DNA of 64,000 nucleotides, from contig NZ_FZOS01000004.1 of assembly GCF_900188165.1 (NCBI RefSeq), positions 160,598 through 224,597 on the forward strand, given 5' to 3'. Position 1 is the stretch's first letter, and each line of letters starts with the position of its first letter. The translations under genes and the position numbers were made by a program. The stretch is from Edaphosphingomonas laterariae (GTDB lineage Bacteria; Pseudomonadota; Alphaproteobacteria; Sphingomonadales; Sphingomonadaceae). This document shows, piece after piece, positions 1 through 8,758 of the stretch. Under the pieces are notes generated by a model. It was not told where the DNA came from. It worked only from the letters and a program-made list of their open reading frames with translations, and searched no databases.

Positions 1-500
1 GAAAAGCCGAGCAGATAGACGCCGTTGCCGGCCACCGACGCATCGTTGGAAAAGCTGATCACCGGCACGCCGGCACCGCGCGCGGGCGCCGCGATCGCGC
101 GGACGTCATCCGCCAGCAACGGGCCGAGGAACAGGCGATTGCCATCGGCCAGCGCGCGCTGGGCGGCGGCAGCCGCGCCGGGCGCGGTATCATAGGTGGT
201 GATCCGCACCTTCGCCCCGCCGGTATCGAGCAGGGCGAGATTCGCGGCATTGGCGATGGACTGCCCCACTGCGGCATTCGTGCCCGTCATCGGGACGAGC
301 AGCGCGACGCGGTGGCGTTCCTGATCGGTCGGCAGGCCCGGCCCCACGGGGCGTTCCACCGTGGGCGGCGGCGCGGGCTTCGCGGGGGGCGTGGTCTTGG
401 GCACCATCCCCTGACAACCCGCCAGAACAACCGCAAGCCCAACACCAGCGAAACGAAGAAACGTGCGGCGCGGTTGCGACCCGGCCCAAGCCTCTGCCAT
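1..500 (-). CDS. Penicillin-binding protein activator, LppC/LpoA-like lipoprotein (5' part only)
   Basis: Partial gene: the N-terminal 166 or so residues lie in the window and the rest runs off the left edge. The product begins MAEAWAGSQPRR, then a hydrophobic stretch ending in the lipobox LAGC, so it should be an outer-membrane lipoprotein. A Pro/Ala-rich linker follows, then a periplasmic-binding-like fold with the phrases VALLVPMTGTNAAVG, LANLALL-type helices, FLGPLLADDV and VPVISFSND, typical of the LppC family (substrate-binding fold) that activates class A penicillin-binding proteins. It is divergent from rsmI with only 11 bp between the start codons, the usual gene order for this family in alphaproteobacteria. 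The ATG at 500 is chosen because the upstream frame is closed at once by a TGA. Confidence 0.8.
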   Translation of the reverse strand, partial: MAEAWAGSQPRRTFLRFAGVGLAVVLAGCQGMVPKTTPPAKPAPPPTVERPVGPGLPTDQERHRVALLVPMTGTNAAVGQSIANAANLALLDTGGAKVRITTYDTAPGAAAAAQRALADGNRLFLGPLLADDVRAIAAPARGAGVPVISFSNDASVAGNGVYLLGF

Positions 501-511
501 GACATCATCCC

Positions 512-1363
512 ATGAAACAGCCCCCTGACGAGGCCCTGACACCCGGCCTCTACATTGTTGCGACACCGATCGGCAACTTGTCCGATCTTTCTCCGCGCGC
601 AGCGTCCATTCTCGCACAGGCCGATCTGATCGCGGTGGAGGACAGCCGGGTCACGGCCAAGCTACTCCAGCGGATCGGCACCAAAAGGCCGATGATGCCC
701 TATCACGATCATAATGCCGATCAGGTTCGCCCCGGTTTGGTTGAACGCATGGGGACGCAGGCCATCGCGCTGGTTTCGGACGCCGGCACGCCGCTGATTT
801 CCGATCCCGGCTTCAAGCTCGTCCGCGACGCGCGCGCCGCCGGCCATATGGTGACGACCATTCCCGGCCCGTGCGCGGCGATCGCGGCGCTCACGCTGGC
901 GGGCCTGCCCACCGATCGTTTCTTCTTTCTCGGCTTCCTGCCGCCCAAGGAAAAGGCACGCGCCGATGCGATTGCCGAAGTCGCCGCCATCCGCGCGACG
1001 CTGATCCTCTACGAATCGGGCCCGCGCCTCGCCACCGCGCTTTCCGCACTGGCCGCCGGCCTTGGCGATCGCGAGGCCGCAGTCGCGCGCGAAATCAGCA
1101 AGACGTTCGAGGAATGCGTGACCGGCACGCTTTCCACCCTGGCCGCCCGTTACGCCGATGCGCCGCCCAAGGGCGAAATCGTCGTCATCGTCGGGCCGCC
1201 GGGCGAAGCCGCCGCGCCGGACGACGCGGATATCGACGCCGCCCTGGCCGAAGCGATGACGCGGCTGCCAGTGGCCAAGGCCGCCGGCGAAGTGGCCAAG
1301 GCAACCGGCCTGCCCCGGCGCGATCTCTATGCCCGCGCCATGGCGCTCAAGGGCACGGATTGA
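512..1363 (+). CDS. rsmI: 16S rRNA (cytidine(1402)-2'-O)-methyltransferase RsmI
   Basis: Cytoplasmic SAM-dependent enzyme that 2'-O-methylates C1402 in the decoding centre of 16S rRNA. The 283-residue product has the complete tetrapyrrole-methylase fold signature of the RsmI family: LYIVATPIGNLSDLS near the start, VEDSRVT, the glycine-rich LVSDAGTPLISDPG, IPGPCA, FLGFLPPK and a C-terminal winged region. Length is normal. It is first in a tight forward group with yraN, gshB and a DedA gene; its TGA overlaps the TTG start of yraN. Pairing of rsmI with yraN is a widely conserved arrangement, which supports both calls. Confidence 0.96.
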   Translation: MKQPPDEALTPGLYIVATPIGNLSDLSPRAASILAQADLIAVEDSRVTAKLLQRIGTKRPMMPYHDHNADQVRPGLVERMGTQAIALVSDAGTPLISDPGFKLVRDARAAGHMVTTIPGPCAAIAALTLAGLPTDRFFFLGFLPPKEKARADAIAEVAAIRATLILYESGPRLATALSALAAGLGDREAAVAREISKTFEECVTGTLSTLAARYADAPPKGEIVVIVGPPGEAAAPDDADIDAALAEAMTRLPVAKAAGEVAKATGLPRRDLYARAMALKGTD

Positions 1364-1710
1364 ACCGGCAGGCGGCCGAACGGCGTGGCCGGCGCGGCGA
1401 AGCCATCGCCGCCTGGTGGCTGCGCCTCCACGGCTGGCGGATCGTGGCGACGCGCGTGCGCACGCCCCGGGGCGAGGTCGACCTCGTCGCCCGGCGCGGC
1501 GCGACGCTCGCCTTCGTCGAGGTCAAGGCCCGCGCCAGCGAGGCGGAACTGGCGCTGGCGATCGATCGGCACCGGCTCGTCCGTGTCGCCCAGGCCGCCG
1601 AAATCCTGGTCCCCCGCTTCGCCCGGCCGGGCGATGCCATCCGTATCGACGTCATCCTCGTACGCCCGCGCGCATGGCCGCAGCACATCGCAAATGCCTG
1701 GCACGGGTGA
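1360..1710 (+). CDS. YraN family (UPF0102) nuclease-fold protein
   Basis: 116-residue protein of the YraN family, whose cellular role is not settled; the fold is that of a restriction-endonuclease-like nuclease. The key motif is visible: GEVDLVARRG followed by LAFVEVKAR, i.e. the E-x-D-L ... E-V-K catalytic-type pattern. The start is a TTG at 1360 that overlaps the rsmI stop (sequence ATTGA), because the frame has no ATG between the rsmI end and the first conserved block (AERRGRRGEAIAAWWL). Overlap implies translational coupling to rsmI. Followed after 50 bp by gshB. Confidence 0.85.
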   Translation: MNRQAAERRGRRGEAIAAWWLRLHGWRIVATRVRTPRGEVDLVARRGATLAFVEVKARASEAELALAIDRHRLVRVAQAAEILVPRFARPGDAIRIDVILVRPRAWPQHIANAWHG

Positions 1711-1760
1711 CAATCGCGCCCGCGTCCCCTACTTCACCGGCGAACCAGCGCGAGGAAGCC

Positions 1761-2714
1761 ATGTCGCTCACAGTCGCGGTCCAGATGGATCCGCTCGAAA
1801 CCATCAACATCGCCGGCGATTCGACCTTCGCGATCATGCTGTCGGCGCAGGCGCGCGGGCATAAGCTGTTCCATTATCAGGCGGGCGACCTCAGCTATCG
1901 CGATGGCCGCGTCACCGCGCCGGCGCGGCCGGTGACGGTGCAGCGCGTCGCGGGCGATCATTTCACCGCTGGCGATCCGGTGACGCTGGACCTCGCCGAT
2001 GATGTCGATGTCGTGCTGATGCGGCAGGATCCACCCTTCGACCTCGCCTACATCACCGCGACGCACCTGCTGGAACGCATCCGCCACCGCACGCTGGTGG
2101 TGAACGACCCGGAATCGGTGCGCAATGCGCCCGAAAAGCTGTTCGTGCTCGATTATGCGGAATTCATGCCGCCGACGCTGATCACGCGCCGGCTGGAAGA
2201 TGCGCGCGCCTTCCACGCCGAACATGGCGAAGTGGTGGTGAAGCCGCTCTACGGCAATGCCGGATCGGCCGTCTTCCATGTCGGCCGCAAGGATGCGAAC
2301 CTGGCCGCGCTCACCGAATTGTTCGGCCAGGTCTGGCGCGAACCGTTCATGGTGCAGGCCTTCCTTCCCGACGTGTCGAAGGGCGACAAGCGCATCGTGC
2401 TGGTCGACGGCAAGCCCACCGGCGCGATCAACCGCCTGCCCAAGGATGGCGAAATCCGATCGAACCTCGCCGCCGGCGGCCGGGCCGACCCGACCGACCT
2501 TACCCCGCGCGAACAGGAAATCTGTGCCGCCATCGGGCCGGAACTGGCCAAGCGCGGGCTGTTGTTCGTCGGGATCGACGTGATCGCCGGCCATCTCACC
2601 GAAATCAACGTCACCTCCCCCACCGGCATCGTCGCGATCGACCGTTTCAACGGCACCGATACGCCGGCGATCATCTGGGATTCGATCGAAGCGAAGGTGA
2701 AGGCACGTGGGTGA
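1761..2714 (+). CDS. gshB: Glutathione synthase
   Basis: Cytosolic ATP-grasp ligase that joins gamma-glutamylcysteine and glycine to form glutathione. The 317-residue product matches the prokaryotic GshB pattern: N-terminal VAVQMDPLETINIAGDSTF, VVNDPESVRNAPEKL, the ATP-grasp segment VVKPLYGNAGSAVF, the basic loop RLPKDGEIRSNLAAGG and the metal-binding segment GIDVIAGHLTEINVTSPTG. The ATG at 1761 is preceded by GAGGAAG at good distance; the longer open frame upstream is the antisense/out-of-frame shadow of yraN. The 3' end overlaps the next gene by 8 bp. The GST at 9.7 kb could be a consumer of the product. Confidence 0.96.
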   Translation: MSLTVAVQMDPLETINIAGDSTFAIMLSAQARGHKLFHYQAGDLSYRDGRVTAPARPVTVQRVAGDHFTAGDPVTLDLADDVDVVLMRQDPPFDLAYITATHLLERIRHRTLVVNDPESVRNAPEKLFVLDYAEFMPPTLITRRLEDARAFHAEHGEVVVKPLYGNAGSAVFHVGRKDANLAALTELFGQVWREPFMVQAFLPDVSKGDKRIVLVDGKPTGAINRLPKDGEIRSNLAAGGRADPTDLTPREQEICAAIGPELAKRGLLFVGIDVIAGHLTEINVTSPTGIVAIDRFNGTDTPAIIWDSIEAKVKARG

Positions 2715-3306
2715 GTGGGTTCGTGAACTGATCGAACAATCGGGGTATCTGGGCGTCGCCTTCCTGATGCTGGCGGAAACCGTGTTTCCGCCGATCCCGT
2801 CCGAAGTGATCATGTCGCTGGCGGGGCTGCAGGCAGCCAAGGGCTCCCTGTCACTCGTCGGCGTTATTCTGTGCGGCACCGCCGGCGCGATGCTGGGCAA
2901 TGTCTTCTGGTATCTGCTGGCCCGCGCGCTCGGCCTGCAGCGCTTCAAGCCGCTGATCGATCGTTTCGGCCGCTGGTTGACGATGGACTGGGCAGAGGTC
3001 GAGCGCGGCGAAAAATGGTTCCGCACCCATGGTGCCGCCTTCGTGTTCTTCGGCCGGCTGATGCCGACGATCCGCTCGCTCGTCTCGATCCCGGCGGGGC
3101 TTCTGCGCATGAGCCTCAGCCGCTTCCTGTTCTGGTCGACGCTGGGCACGCTCGGCTGGACGACGCTGCTCGCCACCGCCGGCTATGTGCTCGGCCAGCG
3201 CTACACGATGGTCGACGAATATATCGGGCCGGCCTCCACCGCGATCATCATCCTGCTGGTGCTCTGGTATTTCTGGCGCGTGCTGACCTGGCGGCCGTCG
3301 CGCTGA
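2707..3306 (+). CDS. DedA family membrane protein (VTT domain)
   Basis: 199-residue inner-membrane protein of the DedA/SNARE-associated (VTT) family, implicated in lipid scrambling and envelope homeostasis. Visible family marks are the early acidic motif MLAETVFPPIPSEVIM, the glycine-rich GTAGAMLGN segment, and FGRLMPTIRSLVSIPAG, the conserved F/G-R-x-x-P-x-x-R block. Several hydrophobic helices are present, including a C-terminal one. The start is GTG at 2707, inside the last codons of gshB, so translation is probably coupled to that gene. It converges on xerC with a 5-bp gap. Confidence 0.9.
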   Translation: MGEWVRELIEQSGYLGVAFLMLAETVFPPIPSEVIMSLAGLQAAKGSLSLVGVILCGTAGAMLGNVFWYLLARALGLQRFKPLIDRFGRWLTMDWAEVERGEKWFRTHGAAFVFFGRLMPTIRSLVSIPAGLLRMSLSRFLFWSTLGTLGWTTLLATAGYVLGQRYTMVDEYIGPASTAIIILLVLWYFWRVLTWRPSR

Positions 3307-3311
3307 AAACC

Positions 3312-4223
3312 TCAGGCGCGCGGATGGGCGTTGCGATAGACGTCCATCAGGTGCGCGGCGTCGACCGAGGTATAGATCTGCGTCGATGACAGGCTGGCAT
3401 GGCCCAGCAGTTCCTGCAGCGCGCGCAGATCGGCGCCCCGCCCCAGCAGATGCGTGGCAAAGCTGTGGCGCAACGCATGGGGCGTGGTGCGATCCCCCAG
3501 CCCCAGCCCCGCCCGCGCGATGCGCACCGCCCGCCGGACGATATCGGCCGAAAGCGGCCCGCCGCGTGCCCCGCGAAACAGCGCGCCATCACGCTCCACC
3601 GGCCAGGGTGACTTCGCCAGATAATCCTCGATCGCCGCGCGCACCGGCGGCAGCAACGGCACGATCCGCGTCTTGGCGCGCTTGCCGGTCACGCGGATCG
3701 TTTCACCCAGCGGCAGCACCGCGCCGGTCAGCGCCATCGCCTCGCCCACGCGCAGGCCCGAGCCGTAAAGCAGCAGCAGCACGGCAAGGTCGCGCGCGGC
3801 GATCCACGGCTGGCTCGCCGCGTCGGCGACGTCCTCTGCCAGCGCCACCGCATCGTCCGGGGAAACCGGGCGCGGCACGCTGCGCTTGACGCGCGGCCCC
3901 TTCATTCTGGGCGCCTCGCCCGCGACATGCTTCAGAAAACCGCGCACCGCCGATAATTCGCGCGCGGCCGATGCATTGGCCAGCCCTTCGGCCCGTCGCG
4001 CGGCCAGATAGGCACGCAGATCGGCTGGCCCCACTTCGGCAAGCAGCACGGCATCCACCGCCTTCCCGTGATACTGGCCAAGGAAAGCGACAAGGCGATG
4101 CGCGGTCGCCACATAAGCCCGCACCGTATGCGCGGATCGCCGGCGATCCTGGGCGAGATGACGCCCCCATTCGGCGGCGATCCACCGGGCGGGGTGATCC
4201 TGAAGGTCTAGGGTAACAGCCAC
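3312..4223 (-). CDS. xerC: Tyrosine recombinase XerC
   Basis: Site-specific recombinase that with XerD resolves chromosome dimers at dif. The 303-residue protein has the N-terminal SAM-like core-binding domain (SAHTVRAYVATAHRLVAFL) and the C-terminal catalytic domain with all active residues readable: Arg in YGSGLRVGEA, Lys in VTGKRAKTRIVPL, H-x-x-R in HALRHSFATHLL, His in ELLGHASLSSTQIY and the nucleophilic Tyr in that last block. Its start overlaps the end of the DUF484 gene by 16 bp, an association also seen with yigA-xerC in enterobacteria. Length is normal for XerC. Confidence 0.93.
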   Translation of the reverse strand: MAVTLDLQDHPARWIAAEWGRHLAQDRRRSAHTVRAYVATAHRLVAFLGQYHGKAVDAVLLAEVGPADLRAYLAARRAEGLANASAARELSAVRGFLKHVAGEAPRMKGPRVKRSVPRPVSPDDAVALAEDVADAASQPWIAARDLAVLLLLYGSGLRVGEAMALTGAVLPLGETIRVTGKRAKTRIVPLLPPVRAAIEDYLAKSPWPVERDGALFRGARGGPLSADIVRRAVRIARAGLGLGDRTTPHALRHSFATHLLGRGADLRALQELLGHASLSSTQIYTSVDAAHLMDVYRNAHPRA

Positions 4224-4768
4224 CGCCCGATCATGCGCGAAACGACGGCGCCGAGGAAGAGCAGCAGTTCCGATCCGTGCCGCGTGTCGAAGCCCTGCGG
4301 CTGGCGCTGCCCCAGTGCGAGCAGGCCGGACGGCAGTGGCGGCGCGCCATTCAGGCGGATCAAGGCTTCGGCGCGGATCAGGTCCGACGCCGGGCCGAAC
4401 AGTGGATGGCCGCGCTCCACCCCGCGCAGCATCACGCCGTCAATGTCCGCGATCGAGCGTTCGATCATGCGCCGTTCGACGAACTGCATGCCGCTGGCGT
4501 CGGCGCGCATCGCCCGATCCTCGACGAACAGGGCAAGCGAAATCGCATCAAGCCCCAGCATGTGCGGCCAGGTCTGGGTGATGATGTGGATCAGATGGTC
4601 GAGCCCCTCGGCGTCGAGCGCGGCGAGGACGGCCTGATGAATGGCGGCGACAGCGCCCGAATGGCCGCGCGCGAAGGCAATCAGATCCTGATTGGCCTCC
4701 TCCACCTCTGCCACCCGCCGGCGCAGCGACGCCATGGCATGGCCTTCGAAATCGACAAGCGTGCCCAT
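4208..4768 (-). CDS. DUF484 family protein (GAF-like)
   Basis: 186-residue cytoplasmic protein of the DUF484 family, function unknown, whose fold is GAF-like. Support: the coiled-coil-like N-terminus MASLRRRVAEVEEANQDLI, the block PSGLLALGQRQPQGFDTRHGSELLLFLGAVVSRMI, which is the family signature, and its position directly upstream of and overlapping xerC. It sits in a minus-strand series fsa, DUF484, xerC. A role linked to chromosome-dimer resolution is only suggested by the conserved linkage. Confidence 0.88.
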   Translation of the reverse strand: MGTLVDFEGHAMASLRRRVAEVEEANQDLIAFARGHSGAVAAIHQAVLAALDAEGLDHLIHIITQTWPHMLGLDAISLALFVEDRAMRADASGMQFVERRMIERSIADIDGVMLRGVERGHPLFGPASDLIRAEALIRLNGAPPLPSGLLALGQRQPQGFDTRHGSELLLFLGAVVSRMIGRWLLP

Positions 4769-4830
4769 CCGGCAAGCTTACAGGCAGATGGTTAAAAAGC
4801 TACTGGAGGCAAAAGCCTATGGCCGGCGGG

Positions 4831-4855
4831 GCCACCCCGGCGACGCCGGGATGGC
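4831..4855. repeat. Intergenic inverted repeat (REP-like hairpin)
   Basis: Arms of 11 bases (GCCACCCCGGC and GCCGGGATGGC) around a 3-base loop, one mismatch, between the fsa stop and the DUF484 start. No adjacent T-run on either strand, so it resembles the CGTCATCCC-type palindromes at 27.86 and 34.31 kb more than a classic terminator; attenuation of fsa read-through is possible. Confidence 0.5.
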
Positions 4856-4866
4856 CCGTTCTGCGA

Positions 4867-5520
4867 TCAACCGATCGTCTGGCCGGTCTTGGCCCAGTCG
4901 GCCAGGAAGCCCTGGATGCCCTTTTCGGTCAGCGGGTGATTGAACAGCGCGCGGATCACCGCCGGCGGCGCCGTCATCACGTCCGCGCCGATCTTGGCGG
5001 ATTCCAGCACATGCACCGGGTGGCGAACACTGGCGACCAGGATTTCGGTATCGAAATCATAGTTGTCGTAGATGATGCGGATATCGGAGATGAGCTGCAT
5101 CCCATCGAAACCGACATCGTCGTGGCGGCCGACGAAGGGCGAAATGAAGGTCGCGCCCGCCTTGGCGGCCAGCAGCGCCTGATTGGCCGAGAAGCAGAGC
5201 GTGACGTTGACCATGCAGCCATCGTCCGACAGCTTCTTGCAGGTCTTCAGGCCGTCGATCGTCAGCGGCACCTTGATGCAGACGTTCGGCGCGATCTTCC
5301 GCAGGATCGCGGCTTCCTGCATCATCGTGTCATGGTCGAGCGCGACGACCTCGGCCGAAACCGGGCCCTGCACGATGCCGCAGATTTCCTCGACAACCTC
5401 AAGGAACTTGCGGCCCGACTTGGCGATCAGCGAGGGGTTGGTGGTCACGCCGTCCAGCAGACCGGTGGCGGCCAGCTCGGCGATTTCCTTGGTATCGGCG
5501 GTATCGACGAAGAACTTCAT
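4867..5520 (-). CDS. fsa: Fructose-6-phosphate aldolase / transaldolase-like (TalC/MipB type)
   Basis: 217-residue class I aldolase of the short transaldolase subfamily. Readable motifs: [30 protein letters not shown], the Schiff-base lysine in [36 protein letters not shown]. Length and sequence fit the TalC/MipB group, which in different bacteria acts as fructose-6-phosphate aldolase or as transaldolase; which of the two cannot be told from sequence alone. The ATG at 5520 is chosen over an upstream in-frame codon at 5631 because conservation starts exactly at MKFFVDTAD. Upstream of DUF484-xerC on the same strand. Confidence 0.92.
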   Translation of the reverse strand: MKFFVDTADTKEIAELAATGLLDGVTTNPSLIAKSGRKFLEVVEEICGIVQGPVSAEVVALDHDTMMQEAAILRKIAPNVCIKVPLTIDGLKTCKKLSDDGCMVNVTLCFSANQALLAAKAGATFISPFVGRHDDVGFDGMQLISDIRIIYDNYDFDTEILVASVRHPVHVLESAKIGADVMTAPPAVIRALFNHPLTEKGIQGFLADWAKTGQTIG

Positions 5521-5689
5521 GGAGCGGATTCCCGAAAGCGGATGAGGAAATGGGGTGATTCTGGCGCGGCCTATAGCGCGTAACCCCCGCGCAGACGAAT
5601 CGGCAGCAATCCCGCGCGGTTGCGAGGTCAAACCGAAGGCCGGCCGATCGCAAATGCCGTGATCACACCGTCGACGACGGCTTGACCCG

Positions 5690-6493
5690 CTAGCCCTGCC
5701 GCTCGAACACCTCGTTATAATGCGGCCGCGTGCCCAGCCCCAGCCGCGGCTTCAGGCCGACGGCCTCCAGCTTGGCATAGAGTGCTGCGGCCGAGCTGCC
5801 AAACCGTTCCAGATAACCCTGATCCACCTCGACGATGCAGGTTTCGATCTGGCCCGATGCCAGCAGGTCGGCGATCGAGGTCAGCACGATATCCTCCGCG
5901 CCCTCGACGTCGATCTTCACCATGATCTTCCGGTCGCCGATCAGCTCACGCAGGCTCGGCCACATGTCGGCAAAGCGCATCTGGGTGACGAACATCTTGC
6001 CCTGCCCGTCGAAATGGGCGGCGCCAGAATGCCCCTCATTGCCGGAATCGAACCGCGCGACGCCATTTTCCAGCCCCAGTGCAGCGCAGAAGGGGTGGAA
6101 ATTAGCCAGCCCGTTGGCGACCGCGTTCGCCACGAGATCGTGGAAGGTGCGCGGCGACGGTTCAAACGCCACGATCACGCCATCAGGCCCCAGCCGCTTG
6201 CCCGCGACCATGGAAAACAGCCCCGCATTGGCGCCGATATCGAAGAACGCCATCCCCGGCCGAATCGTGCTGACCACCGAGAACACGTCGTCATAATCGA
6301 CATGGTTCTCGCCGGAGATGCAGTAATAATTGGTCAGATCGTGGCTGCGGGTGCGCATGACCACACCGTAGCGCGATCGCACCGGCACACCGTCGATCCG
6401 CCGCAACGCAGCACCCAATACACGGCTGCGCATGGCGGATTCGGGCCGTTCGACGACCGCCTCGGCAAACAGCTTCAACACCGTCTTTTTCAT
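5690..6493 (-). CDS. FkbM family methyltransferase
   Basis: 267-residue SAM-dependent methyltransferase. The FkbM domain is visible as [22 protein letters not shown] (SAM-binding loop), [22 protein letters not shown], and [14 protein letters not shown] followed by IVEVDQGY. FkbM enzymes O-methylate sugars or natural products; the substrate here is unknown because no glycan or secondary-metabolite genes are adjacent. It is divergent from the S9 peptidase at 6.6 kb and stands alone. Confidence 0.85.
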   Translation of the reverse strand: MKKTVLKLFAEAVVERPESAMRSRVLGAALRRIDGVPVRSRYGVVMRTRSHDLTNYYCISGENHVDYDDVFSVVSTIRPGMAFFDIGANAGLFSMVAGKRLGPDGVIVAFEPSPRTFHDLVANAVANGLANFHPFCAALGLENGVARFDSGNEGHSGAAHFDGQGKMFVTQMRFADMWPSLRELIGDRKIMVKIDVEGAEDIVLTSIADLLASGQIETCIVEVDQGYLERFGSSAAALYAKLEAVGLKPRLGLGTRPHYNEVFERQG

Positions 6494-6629
6494 GCCAGCT
6501 CCACTGCCCTGCTTTGCCCGAATGACTGGGAATCACATGATCGAGACTAGGATCACAACCGCTTGCGGCGAAGCGAAAAAGAAGCGAGGCAGAGCGCATC
6601 CCTTTTTAGAAAGCGGGAAAACACGCTCC

Positions 6630-8690
6630 ATGTCGCATCGCACCATTGCCCTTCTTTTCGCTGCTGCAACGGCCATCGCCGCACCGGGTTCCCTGCCGGC
6701 CGCCCCGGCCGAAGGCCCGTCGCGGGTTTTGCAGGGCGCCGATCTCTTTTCGCTCGAAGTCGCGGCCGATCCGCAGATCCGCCCCGATGGCGCGATGATC
6801 GCCTATGTCCGCCGCTCGAACGACGTGATGACCGACAAGGCCCGCGCGACGATCTGGCTGATCGACACGCGCACCGGCGTGCAGACGCCACTCGTCGCCG
6901 GCCCCGGATCGCACAGCCAGCCGCGCTGGTCGGCCGATGGCAAGAAGCTCGCTTATGTATCGACCGCCGATGGCGGCGGTGCGCAGCTTTACGTGCGCTG
7001 GATGGACAATGGCGCCACCGCCCGTGTCACCGGTCTGCCGGACAGCCCCAGTTCGATCGCCTGGTCGCCCGATGGCCGCCAGATCGCTTATGTGATGACG
7101 GTGCCGGATGAAGGCATGAAGCTCGGCACCGCGCCGGCCAAGCCCGAAGGCGCGAAATGGGCGCCGCCGCTCGAGATCATTTCGTCGATCGTCTATCGCG
7201 CCGATGGCGCCGGCTATCTGAAGCCCGGCCACGATCATCTGTTCGTCGTCGCGGCGGATGGCGGCGCGCCGCACCAGCTCACCTTCGGGCGGTTCAACGA
7301 TAATGGTCCCCTGTCGTGGACGCCCGATGGCGGGACGATCCTGTTCAGCGCCGATCGCAGCGAGAATTGGGAACGCGAACCCAATAATTCGGAAATCCAC
7401 GCCGTCGATGTCGCCACCGGCGCGCTGACCGCACTGACCAGCCGGCTGGGCCCCGACGCCGCCCCCGCCGTATCGCCCGATGGCAAGCGGATCGCCTATC
7501 TCGGCTTCGACGACAAATATCGCGGCTACGAAAATGCGATGGTCTATGTGATGGATCGCGACGGCGGCAACGCCCGCGCCATCTCCGCCTCGCTCGATCG
7601 CAGCGTGGATGATGTGCGATGGGCCGCCGACGGCCGTTCGCTCTACATCCAGTATGACGATCATGGCGCGTCGCGCGTCGCCCGCATTGGGCTCGACGGC
7701 AAGCTTTCCAGCGTCGCCACCGGCCTCGCCGGCACCCAGCTCGACAGGCCTTATTCGGGCGGTGCATTCAGCGTCGCCAAGAATGGCGCGGTCGCCTTCA
7801 CCAGCGGCGATCCGCAGCGTCCCGCCGATATTTCGATCGCGCAGGGCAGCAAGGCGCGGCAGTTGACGCGGCTCAACGACGTGCTGCTCGGCGGCAAGAC
7901 GCTGGGCGCGGTCCGCCATCTGCCGGTCAAGGCCGCCGACGGCCGCGCGGTCGATGCCTGGCTCGTCCTGCCGCCCAATGCCAATCCGGCGAAGAAATAT
8001 CCGCTGATCCTCGAAATCCACGGCGGCCCCTTCGCCGCTTATGGCCCCGCCTTCGCCACCGACAACCAGCTTTATGCGGCGGCCGGCTATGCCGTGCTCT
8101 ACGTCAATCCGCGCGGCAGCACGTCTTACGGCGCGGAATTCGCCAACCTGATCCACCACGCTTATCCGGGCGACGATTATGGGGATCTGATGGCAGCGGT
8201 CGATACCGCGATCGGCACCGGATCGATCGACCCGGACAATCTGTTCGTCACCGGCGGATCGGGCGGCGGCGTGCTCACCGCCTGGATCGTCGGCAAGACC
8301 GATCGTTTCAAGGCCGCCGCCACGCAGAAACCGGTGATCGACTGGACCAGCTTCGTGCTGACCGCCGACAACACGCCGTTCTTCGCCAAATATTGGTTCG
8401 GCAAGATGCCGTGGGAAGACCCGCAGGGCTATTGGGCGCGATCGCCTTTGTCGCTGGTCGGCAACGTCAAGACGCCCACCCTCGTCGTCGTCGGCAGCGA
8501 GGATTATCGCACCCCGGTCAGCGAGTCCGAGCAATATTATTCGGCGCTCCAGTTGCGCGGCGTGCCGACGGCGCTGGTGAAGGTGCCGGAAGCGTCGCAC
8601 GGCGGCATTGCCGCCCGCCCGTCGCAATCGGCGGCCAAGGCGTCAGCGATCATCGCCTGGTTCGACAAGTATCGGAACGCGGCCAAATGA
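6630..8690 (+). CDS. S9 family peptidase (prolyl oligopeptidase / DPP-like), secreted
   Basis: 686-residue serine peptidase with an N-terminal signal peptide (MSHRTIALLFAAATAIAAPGSLPAAPA), so likely periplasmic. Residues from about 40 to 400 form a WD40-like beta-propeller (repeated SPDGRQIAY, SPDGKRIAY type units). The C-terminal alpha/beta hydrolase domain carries the nucleophile in GGSGGG, the Asp in VGSEDYRTPVSES and the His in ASHGG; EIHGGPFAAYG is the oxyanion region. The ATG at 6630 is chosen because the frame upstream lacks a plausible signal. It probably trims oligopeptides. Followed by a strong hairpin and a dienelactone hydrolase gene. Confidence 0.92.
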   Translation: MSHRTIALLFAAATAIAAPGSLPAAPAEGPSRVLQGADLFSLEVAADPQIRPDGAMIAYVRRSNDVMTDKARATIWLIDTRTGVQTPLVAGPGSHSQPRWSADGKKLAYVSTADGGGAQLYVRWMDNGATARVTGLPDSPSSIAWSPDGRQIAYVMTVPDEGMKLGTAPAKPEGAKWAPPLEIISSIVYRADGAGYLKPGHDHLFVVAADGGAPHQLTFGRFNDNGPLSWTPDGGTILFSADRSENWEREPNNSEIHAVDVATGALTALTSRLGPDAAPAVSPDGKRIAYLGFDDKYRGYENAMVYVMDRDGGNARAISASLDRSVDDVRWAADGRSLYIQYDDHGASRVARIGLDGKLSSVATGLAGTQLDRPYSGGAFSVAKNGAVAFTSGDPQRPADISIAQGSKARQLTRLNDVLLGGKTLGAVRHLPVKAADGRAVDAWLVLPPNANPAKKYPLILEIHGGPFAAYGPAFATDNQLYAAAGYAVLYVNPRGSTSYGAEFANLIHHAYPGDDYGDLMAAVDTAIGTGSIDPDNLFVTGGSGGGVLTAWIVGKTDRFKAAATQKPVIDWTSFVLTADNTPFFAKYWFGKMPWEDPQGYWARSPLSLVGNVKTPTLVVVGSEDYRTPVSESEQYYSALQLRGVPTALVKVPEASHGGIAARPSQSAAKASAIIAWFDKYRNAAK

Positions 8691-8716
8691 TCGGCGCGAA
8701 GTAACTGGCATCCCCT

Positions 8717-8747
8717 TCCGGGGCGGGTTAGACCGTCCCGCCCCGGA
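8717..8747. other. Perfect 11-bp hairpin whose base overlaps a ribosome binding site
   Basis: The arms TCCGGGGCGGG and CCCGCCCCGGA pair perfectly around a 9-base loop. The 3' arm runs into GGAGGGAGAG, the ribosome binding site of the gene starting at 8759, so the stem could mask part of it. No T-run follows, which argues against a simple intrinsic terminator. Confidence 0.55.
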
Positions 8748-8758
8748 GGGAGAGTGAG

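Noticed and set aside
6040..6070. GAATCGAACC string resembling a tRNA T-arm
   Set aside because: It lies inside the FkbM coding sequence and no acceptor or anticodon stem can be formed.
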